NCBI GenBank assembly: GCA_027886785.1
Contig: JAPCJV010000151.1
Location: 1-5,608 of the forward strand
Direction of reading: 5' to 3'
DNA: 5,608 bases
Source: Nitrososphaerota archaeon
GTDB lineage: Archaea > Thermoproteota > Nitrososphaeria > Nitrososphaerales > CADDZS01
The notes below the pieces were generated by a model. That model ran no database searches, was not told the DNA's origin, and was given only the letters and a program-made list of their open reading frames with translations. Of this stretch, positions 1 through 4,171 are shown piece by piece. Numbering within the stretch: position 1 is the first letter of the stretch; the number at the start of each line of letters is the position of its first letter. A program made the position numbers and the translations under genes.

Positions 1-111
1 AAAGAGGCGAGACGGATTGGGATGACTGATGATGAAATCAGAGAGTACCTCAAGATGGAATGGATTACAGACGAGCAGTTTTCGAGACTACTTGGACGTC
101 TGGGACTCTAG
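1..111 (+). CDS. C-terminal end of an unidentified protein (possibly fumarase/aspartase family)
   Basis: Frame 1 is open from the window edge to a TAG at 109-111, giving the last 36 residues of a protein that begins upstream. The end is charged and helical, with the stretch ITDEQFSRLL near the C-terminus. This resembles the small C-terminal domain of class II fumarases and aspartases, where an 'L-x-x-G-x-L/I-T-E-E-E/Q-F-D-x-L' pattern is common. A fumarase would suit the citrate synthase and aconitase in the window. The match is short, however, and the usual Asp-Pro-x-x-Met ending is absent. Other short helical C-terminal domains have a similar look, so the family is a guess. That this is a true coding end is more secure: the frame stops just before a convergent gene, with 31 bases between the two stop codons. 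Confidence 0.55.
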   Translation, partial: KEARRIGMTDDEIREYLKMEWITDEQFSRLLGRLGL

Positions 112-142
112 AACTTTCGATTAACTCAGTTTCTGCTAATAT

Positions 143-481
143 TCAATACAGCCAGAAGAGATTTCCATCGAGATCGGAAAACTGGGCGTACTTTCCCCAT
201 CCGTCATCTCTTGGCTTTATTGTAAAGCGGACACCTTTTTTCGCTAGCTCGCTGTAAGTCTTATCGATATCATCAGATTCAAACGCGAGGCCTGTATTTC
301 CCTTCTCCAGAGGCTTGGTCTTGCACAAATGAATCTCCGGTCCTCGAGAACCTTTCGGGGCCACAGTAACCCAGTGATCCATGTTGCTTTTGATCTCAAA
401 TCCCAGCTTCGTTTTGAACCAGGTCGCGGCCTTCTTCTCGTCACGGACCACAATCGCGTCAGACATCCATTTTTTGATCAT
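143..481 (-). CDS. VOC-superfamily (glyoxalase/bleomycin-resistance fold) protein
   Basis: A 112-residue protein with one complete vicinal-oxygen-chelate module pair. Residues 7-35 form the first beta-alpha-beta unit, with the typical 'A-x-W-F-x-x-K-L-G-F-E' helix-strand pattern. Residues 36-52 (HWVTVAPKG then PEIHL) are the following strands. Residues 62-90 repeat the unit (GLAFESDDID, then a helix, then KKGVRF). The end, FSDLDGNLFWLY, is the family's closing 'D-x-D-G-N-x-F' strand. Known members are glyoxalase I, extradiol dioxygenases and antibiotic-binding proteins; the substrate here cannot be read from sequence. The canonical metal ligands look mostly lost: no His in the first strand, Gly/Leu where the second-module His normally sits, and Trp110 in place of the final Glu. 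His51 may remain. A binding or non-metal role is therefore as likely as an enzyme. Start is ATG at 481, or possibly the Met at residue 6; neither has a Shine-Dalgarno. Transcription is convergent with the gene ending at 111. Confidence 0.88.
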   Translation of the reverse strand: MIKKWMSDAIVVRDEKKAATWFKTKLGFEIKSNMDHWVTVAPKGSRGPEIHLCKTKPLEKGNTGLAFESDDIDKTYSELAKKGVRFTIKPRDDGWGKYAQFSDLDGNLFWLY

Positions 482-496
482 ATAATTTCAGCAAGC

Positions 497-510
497 ACTT
501 AAAGTAAAAA
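497..510 (-). promoter_or_regulatory. TATA-like box of the VOC gene; also a T-run after citrate synthase
   Basis: Read on the minus strand, this is an AT-rich element (TTTTTACTTTAAGT) centred about 24 to 28 bases before the ATG at 481. That spacing fits an archaeal TATA box serving a leaderless or nearly leaderless mRNA, and no ribosome-binding site lies between it and the ATG. The same T-run sits about 65 bases after the citrate synthase stop and could help end that transcript, because archaeal terminators are often simple T-tracts. A weak inverted repeat lies between them (GCTGA at 531-535 and TCAGC at 544-548). This is pattern-based inference; the box is not a perfect match to the usual TTTATATA. 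Confidence 0.3.
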
Positions 511-575
511 TGAGGTTAGTATAGATTTTGGCTGAAGCTGTTGTCAGCGTTGATACATAAGAATGGTGTGCGGTT

Positions 576-1847
576 TTAGGGGATGTGTCTCTCAGGATAT
601 CCAATGTAGATTTGCCGAGGCCTAGCAATTTTCTGCTCGTGATCCAGGATTAACTCTTGCCACTGCGATAACCATCCCGACATGCGCGGTATGGCAAACA
701 AGACGGTGAAAATATCCATGGGGAATCCCATCGCTTGATACATCAGGCCGGAGTAAAAATCGACGTTCGGGTAAAGTTTTCTCTTGATGAAATAATCATC
801 TGACAAAGCAACTTTCTCCAATTCTAGAGCGATGTCCAAGAGCTCGTTTCTCCCCGTCACCTCGAACACATCCTCAGCTATTTTCTTGATGATCCGCGCT
901 CTCGGATCATAGTTTTTGTAAATCCTGTGACCGAATCCGAATAACAACCTCTTGCCGTCCTTGACCTGCCTGATAATTTCGGGTACCTTGTCTTTCGACC
1001 CTATTTCTTCCAGCATCCTCACTACTTCCTCATTCGCGCCTCCATGAAGAGGGCCGTAGAGTGCCGCGGTAGCCGCCGCTGCGGAGCTGTACGGATCAGC
1101 TTGCGAGCTTCCCACGACCCTCATGGCTGTAGAGCTGCAATTTTGTTCATGATCAGCATGCAAAATGAATAGTATGTCTAACGCTTTTGCAAGGACGGGG
1201 TTGGGTTCATACGAGGTCGTCCATGACGGCCGGTACATCATCGATAGAAAATTTTCAGAATAACTCAGATCGTTGCTCGGATAAATGTATGCCATTCCCT
1301 GCGAGTGTCTGTACGCGAAGGCGGCGAGCGTGGGAATTTTTCCAATCAGTCTGAAAATCTGGAGCTGCCTGGATTTTTCGTCGAAAATATTTTTGGCATC
1401 GGGATAAAAAGTGGATAACGCTGCAATCGTACTGACGAGCATGCCCATGGGATGAGCGTCGTGGTGGAATCCATCCATGAATTTCTTGACGTTCTCATGC
1501 ACCATCGTGTGATATGTTATGTTGTGAACCCAAGTTTCATATTCGCTCCTTGAAGGAAGTTCCCCGTAAATCAAAAGGTAGGCGACCTCCAGATAGTGTT
1601 TCTTTTCTGCGAGCTCCTCTATGGGATAACCTCGGTACCGGAGGATCCCCTTGTCGCCGTCGATGAAAGTTATCTTGCTCTTACAGGAAGCGGTATTCAT
1701 GAAAGCAGGATCATAGGCGAGCAAACCAAAATCATCAGGAGAGACTTTGATATCCCTTAATTCCGCGGAGCGAATAGCCCCCTGTTCAATGGGGAGCTCG
1801 TACTCCTTTCCGGTGCGATTGTCTCTTATCGTGACAGTATCTGTCAA
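576..1847 (-). CDS. gltA: Citrate synthase, long bacterial-type form
   Basis: Condenses oxaloacetate with acetyl-CoA to citrate in the cytoplasm, the entry step of the TCA cycle. From TTG at 1847 the protein has 423 residues, close to E. coli GltA (427) and longer than typical archaeal enzymes (about 380). Signature blocks in order: TASCKSKITFIDGDKGILRY (about 52-71), HHDAHPMGML (128-137), ENFLSMMY (198-205), HADHEQN (His230, His233), GPLHGGANEE (catalytic His268), GFGHRIYKNYDPRA (His307), YPNVDFYSG (catalytic Asp363), and a RPRQIY C-terminus. These line up with E. coli His264, His305 and Asp362. The cysteine used for NADH inhibition in E. coli (Cys206) is not present in the matching loop. 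The frame stays open to a second TTG at 1868, adding MRPRRSS. I prefer 1847 because family members, as I recall them, begin just before the T-V-T-I-x-D-N-R-T-G-K stretch, and because a hairpin ends only 7 bases before 1868. Neither start has a clear Shine-Dalgarno. It lies downstream of the glutaredoxin-like gene in the same direction and may be co-transcribed. Stop is TAA. Confidence 0.97.
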   Translation of the reverse strand: MTDTVTIRDNRTGKEYELPIEQGAIRSAELRDIKVSPDDFGLLAYDPAFMNTASCKSKITFIDGDKGILRYRGYPIEELAEKKHYLEVAYLLIYGELPSRSEYETWVHNITYHTMVHENVKKFMDGFHHDAHPMGMLVSTIAALSTFYPDAKNIFDEKSRQLQIFRLIGKIPTLAAFAYRHSQGMAYIYPSNDLSYSENFLSMMYRPSWTTSYEPNPVLAKALDILFILHADHEQNCSSTAMRVVGSSQADPYSSAAAATAALYGPLHGGANEEVVRMLEEIGSKDKVPEIIRQVKDGKRLLFGFGHRIYKNYDPRARIIKKIAEDVFEVTGRNELLDIALELEKVALSDDYFIKRKLYPNVDFYSGLMYQAMGFPMDIFTVLFAIPRMSGWLSQWQELILDHEQKIARPRQIYIGYPERHIP

Positions 1848-1875
1848 GCTAGAACGCCTGGGTCTCAAAGAGCGT

Positions 1876-1921
1876 ACTCAAAATTCGCGGATAAAAGAAA
1901 TCTGGTCTGCGAATTCTGAAT
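1876..1921 (-). promoter_or_regulatory. Stem-loop between the glutaredoxin-like gene and citrate synthase
   Basis: Arms at 1876-1888 and 1909-1921 form a 13-bp inverted repeat with 11 exact matches, including a perfect AATTCGC / GCGAATT core, around a 20-base loop. In minus-strand RNA both imperfect positions become G-U pairs, so all 13 pairs can form. In plus-strand RNA the same two positions do not pair. The hairpin lies 13 bases after the glutaredoxin stop and ends 7 or 28 bases before the citrate synthase start, depending on which TTG is used. It could be a terminator or attenuator of the upstream gene (the 3' arm ends in a short T-run), a leader element affecting citrate synthase translation, or a DNA operator. 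The sequence does not decide among these. Confidence 0.5.
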
Positions 1922-1934
1922 CAATAAAGAGAAA

Positions 1935-2204
1935 TCAATCGAGATCTTCTAAGTCTTGCACCAGATTCGTCAATTTAGTTTTGCAATCGTTTGCCAGACC
2001 TATATCCTCTGCATCCAGCACATCTTTGCCATTCACTTGGACGACGGGGATGCTCAAGAAGTACTTGCGGAATAATTCTTGGTCCGAATTAATAGTAACG
2101 ATTTCTAGAACGAACTTATTTCCCACCGAGAGCTTGCGAAGTGTATCGATTGCTCTCTCGCACAGATGACACCCATCTTTAGAGTAGACGACGATCTTGT
2201 GCAA
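1935..2204 (-). CDS. Glutaredoxin-like thiol-disulfide protein (thioredoxin fold, DUF836-like)
   Basis: An 89-residue protein with the compact thioredoxin fold of glutaredoxin-like proteins. The first strand HKIVVYSK is followed by the redox motif Cys12-His-Leu-Cys15 at the start of helix 1 ([11 protein letters not shown]). Then come a second strand FVLEIVTIN, a helix, and [12 protein letters not shown], which holds the cis-proline (Pro53) expected opposite the CxxC. The C-terminal helix is acidic (LVQDLEDLD). A C-x-H-L-C active site beginning right after strand 1 is typical of the small DUF836/glutaredoxin-like group. Such proteins shuttle electrons to disulfides; the partner here is unknown. 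The start is TTG at 2204, since the frame has no ATG or GTG near and is closed by a TAA shortly upstream. It has no Shine-Dalgarno. It is divergent from ilvD across about 72 bases and lies upstream of citrate synthase. A role in protecting or repairing the neighbouring iron-sulfur enzymes is only a guess from position. Confidence 0.88.
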   Translation of the reverse strand: MHKIVVYSKDGCHLCERAIDTLRKLSVGNKFVLEIVTINSDQELFRKYFLSIPVVQVNGKDVLDAEDIGLANDCKTKLTNLVQDLEDLD

Positions 2205-2230
2205 AATCGCGGATGCAACAATTCTAACTG

Positions 2231-2243
2231 TTATTACTTAAAA
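2231..2243. promoter_or_regulatory. Shared AT-rich box in the divergent glutaredoxin-like/ilvD promoter region
   Basis: The 72-base gap between the two divergent starts (TTG 2204 minus, GTG 2277 plus) contains a single AT-rich island, TTATTACTTAAAA on the plus strand and TTTTAAGTAATAA on the minus strand. Its centre is about 33 bases before the glutaredoxin-like start and about 40 before the ilvD start. Both distances could suit an archaeal TATA box with a short leader. Being nearly symmetrical, the element might recruit the basal machinery in both directions. No bacterial -35/-10 pair is evident. This is inferred from position and composition. Confidence 0.35.
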
Positions 2244-2276
2244 CCACGATCATTCTTTGGATTACAGAGAACCAAA

Positions 2277-3983
2277 GTGTCACAGGAACTAGCCTCGCCT
2301 CAAAGCAAATTCAAGAATCTCCTTAGTCCTGAGGTCTTGCAGGGGACGAAAAACGCGCCCCACAGGGCATATTACAAGGCCATGGGTCTAAGTGATTCCG
2401 ATCTCGCAAAGCCGCTCATCGGTGTTGCTAACACTTGGAATGAAGCTACTCCCTGCAACATGCATCTGAATCTCCTCGCTAACAAAGCGTCAGAAGGAAT
2501 CTTCGAGGCGGGAGGAACTCCGAGGCAGTTTGTAACGATCGCCGTGAGCGATGGAATCGCCATGGGAACCGTTGGCATGAAGTCCTCCCTGGTAAGTAGA
2601 GAAATCATCGCAGATTCTGTGGAGCTCATGATGCGAGCGCATCAATATGATGGGTTTGTAGGTATCGCCGGGTGTGACAAAAGTCTCCCCGGAATCATGA
2701 TGGCGATGGCGAGGTTGAACCTCCCCTCAGCTTTCGTTTATGGCGGTACGATTCTACCTGGAGTCGTTGCAGGAAAGGATGTGACGATTCAGGACGTGTT
2801 TGAAGCCGTGGGAGCGTTCGAAAGCGGGAGAATTTCGATGGAGGATCTGAAGAGAGTGGAGGACGCCTCCTGCCCCGGTGCCGGCTCTTGCGGTGGTCTA
2901 TACACGGCTAACACTATGGCTTGCCTGAGCGAGGCTCTCGGGTTAGCTCTGCCCGGCAGCGCTACACCACCAGCAGTGGACGGCAGGAGAGCTCAGATGG
3001 TTTTTGAAACGGGGAGGACAGTTATTAGGGCAATAGAAGAAGATCTGAAGCCCCGGGACATTTTGACCTTTGAAACTTTTGAAAACGCGATCAGCGTACT
3101 CCAGGCCATAGGGGGCTCCACGAACGCCATCATGCATCTTATTGCTCTTGGCAAGGAGTCGGGAGTAAAACTCACCCTAGATGACTTTGAAAAAATTCGG
3201 AAGAAAGTACCTCACATTGCAGATCTCCGACCAGGCGGAAAGTACGTGATGTACGATTTGGATAAGGTAGGCGGAGTTCCCTTGATCTTGAGTAAATTAA
3301 TGGAGGCTAATTTGATCCACGAAGATTGCCTGACGATTACGGGAAAGAGCGTCAAGGAGAACGTCAATAATTCAAGCTTCTTGAAAGAACAGGACATCGT
3401 ACATTCTGTCACTGCACCTATTCGCAAAACCGGAACCGACGTCATTTTGAGAGGCTCGCTCGCTCCGGATGGGGCGGTGATGAAGGTGGCTGGACTTCCG
3501 ATCACCAAAATGAAGGGTAGGGCAAGAGTCTTTGATCGAGAGGAGGACGCTTTTGCAGCAGTCTCTGAAAGAAAGATTTCCGCAGGAGATATTGTCGTAA
3601 TTCGGTATGAGGGGCCGAAAGGAGGCCCGGGCATGAGAGAAATGCTTCAAGTGACGGCGGCGATCGTCGGACAAGGATTAGGGCAGGATGTAGCTTTAGT
3701 GACCGACGGGAGATTTTCAGGAGCGACTAGAGGCTTCATGGTGGGTCACGTCAGCCCCGAAGCTGTTGTTGGGGGTCCCATTTGTCTCGTGAAGGAAGGA
3801 GATGAGATCCTGATTGATTCAGACAAGCAAGTGATTGATCTGCAAGTCGATGCAGGTGAGCTAGAAAAAAGGAAGAGGGATTGGAAAGCTCCCAAACCTA
3901 ACTACGAATGGGGTGCTCTTGCCAAATATGCTAGCCTAGTCGGGTCGGCTTCCGAGGGTGCAGTTTGTTCTCCCAAGATTTAG
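2277..3983 (+). CDS. ilvD: Dihydroxy-acid dehydratase
   Basis: Dehydrates 2,3-dihydroxy-isovalerate and 2,3-dihydroxy-3-methylvalerate to the 2-keto acids that precede valine, leucine and isoleucine. It is a cytoplasmic homodimer with an iron-sulfur cluster and Mg2+. From GTG at 2277 it has 568 residues, a normal family length. Cluster cysteines lie in TPCNMHL (Cys60), AGCDKSLPG (Cys133) and CPGAGSCGG (Cys205). Metal-site residues are Asp92 in VSDG, Asp134 and Lys135 in the CDK motif, and Glu455 in GGPGMREM. The catalytic serine is in TDGRFSG (Ser481). The [11 protein letters not shown] and [10 protein letters not shown] blocks are also intact. An in-frame ATG at 2166 would add 37 residues unlike the family and would overlap the divergent glutaredoxin-like gene, so I reject it; the GTG-TCA context also matches the aconitase start. 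Arginine is mostly AGA/AGG (19 of 26). All key residues are present, so it should be active. No other ilv or leu gene is in the window. Stop is TAG. Confidence 0.96.
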   Translation: MSQELASPQSKFKNLLSPEVLQGTKNAPHRAYYKAMGLSDSDLAKPLIGVANTWNEATPCNMHLNLLANKASEGIFEAGGTPRQFVTIAVSDGIAMGTVGMKSSLVSREIIADSVELMMRAHQYDGFVGIAGCDKSLPGIMMAMARLNLPSAFVYGGTILPGVVAGKDVTIQDVFEAVGAFESGRISMEDLKRVEDASCPGAGSCGGLYTANTMACLSEALGLALPGSATPPAVDGRRAQMVFETGRTVIRAIEEDLKPRDILTFETFENAISVLQAIGGSTNAIMHLIALGKESGVKLTLDDFEKIRKKVPHIADLRPGGKYVMYDLDKVGGVPLILSKLMEANLIHEDCLTITGKSVKENVNNSSFLKEQDIVHSVTAPIRKTGTDVILRGSLAPDGAVMKVAGLPITKMKGRARVFDREEDAFAAVSERKISAGDIVVIRYEGPKGGPGMREMLQVTAAIVGQGLGQDVALVTDGRFSGATRGFMVGHVSPEAVVGGPICLVKEGDEILIDSDKQVIDLQVDAGELEKRKRDWKAPKPNYEWGALAKYASLVGSASEGAVCSPKI

Positions 3984-4032
3984 ATAGTTAGCAATCCTCG
4001 TAGAAATTACCGCATAGCTTTCAAATCTCTCT

Positions 4033-4082
4033 GAACATCCGACCCGTTCTGCTCGATAGTAGATGTTCTAATATTTCCGGGT
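4033..4082 (+). other. Interlocked inverted repeats (possible pseudoknot) between ilvD and aconitase
   Basis: GAACATC at 4033-4039 is exactly complementary to GATGTTC at 4062-4068, and ACCCG at 4042-4046 to CGGGT at 4078-4082. The two pairings cross in the order of an H-type pseudoknot. The region is at least 90 bases upstream of the aconitase GTG and 50 bases past the ilvD stop. It may lie in a leader RNA, or GAACATC/GATGTTC may be half-sites of an operator. A 7-base match in a 188-base gap can arise by chance, so confidence is low. Confidence 0.25.
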
Positions 4083-4105
4083 GAGTTCTATCGCTTTTCC
4101 TCATT

Positions 4106-4126
4106 CTTCCCGTTAGAGCTGGGAAG
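4106..4126 (+). other. Small hairpin upstream of aconitase
   Basis: CTTCCC at 4106-4111 and GGGAAG at 4121-4126 pair perfectly around a 9-base loop (GTTAGAGCT), with a G-U pair possible at each end of the stem. A T-run (4148-4152) follows only after about 21 bases, so it is not a classical intrinsic terminator. It could be a weak ilvD terminator or a leader hairpin for aconitase, whose start is 45 bases downstream. No iron-responsive-element loop (CAGUG) is present. Confidence 0.3.
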
Positions 4127-4129
4127 GCT

Positions 4130-4146
4130 GAAATATCAAAAATTAC
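4130..4146 (+). promoter_or_regulatory. Candidate AT-rich promoter element of the aconitase gene
   Basis: GAAATATCAAAAATTAC is the most AT-rich stretch before the aconitase GTG at 4172, centred about 34 bases upstream. It suits an archaeal TATA region with a short leader. A weak purine patch (CAGGT at 4159-4163) lies about 8 to 9 bases before the GTG and is the only ribosome-binding candidate. There is no convincing bacterial -35/-10 pair. If this is the true promoter, the two hairpins further upstream would be outside the mRNA. Confidence 0.25.
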
Positions 4147-4171
4147 GTTTTTCTAATTCAGGTCTTGTGGT

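Noticed and set aside
60..257. Plus-strand ORF of 65 codons
   Set aside because: It runs antisense over the 3' end of the VOC gene and out of frame with the partial first gene; the translation has no domain-like pattern.
1747..2169. Plus-strand ORF of 140 codons
   Set aside because: Antisense shadow spanning the citrate synthase start and the glutaredoxin-like gene; both minus-strand genes have clear motifs.
2166..2276. 37-residue N-terminal extension of IlvD from the ATG at 2166
   Set aside because: It overlaps the start of the divergent glutaredoxin-like gene, has no resemblance to known IlvD N-termini, and contains the likely promoter. GTG at 2277 gives a normal length.
3611..3631. GC-rich hairpin (GGGCC / GGCCC) inside ilvD
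   Set aside because: It encodes the conserved EGPKGGPGM segment, whose Gly and Pro codons produce this pairing without needing another function.
3212..3634. Minus-strand ORF of 140 codons within ilvD
   Set aside because: Antisense shadow of a strongly conserved enzyme; no recognisable domain or promoter.
3984..4171. Possible tRNA, small RNA gene or CRISPR repeat in the largest intergenic gap
   Set aside because: No T-arm-like GGTTCRA sequence or cloverleaf, no repeat longer than 7 bases, and only weak structural elements.
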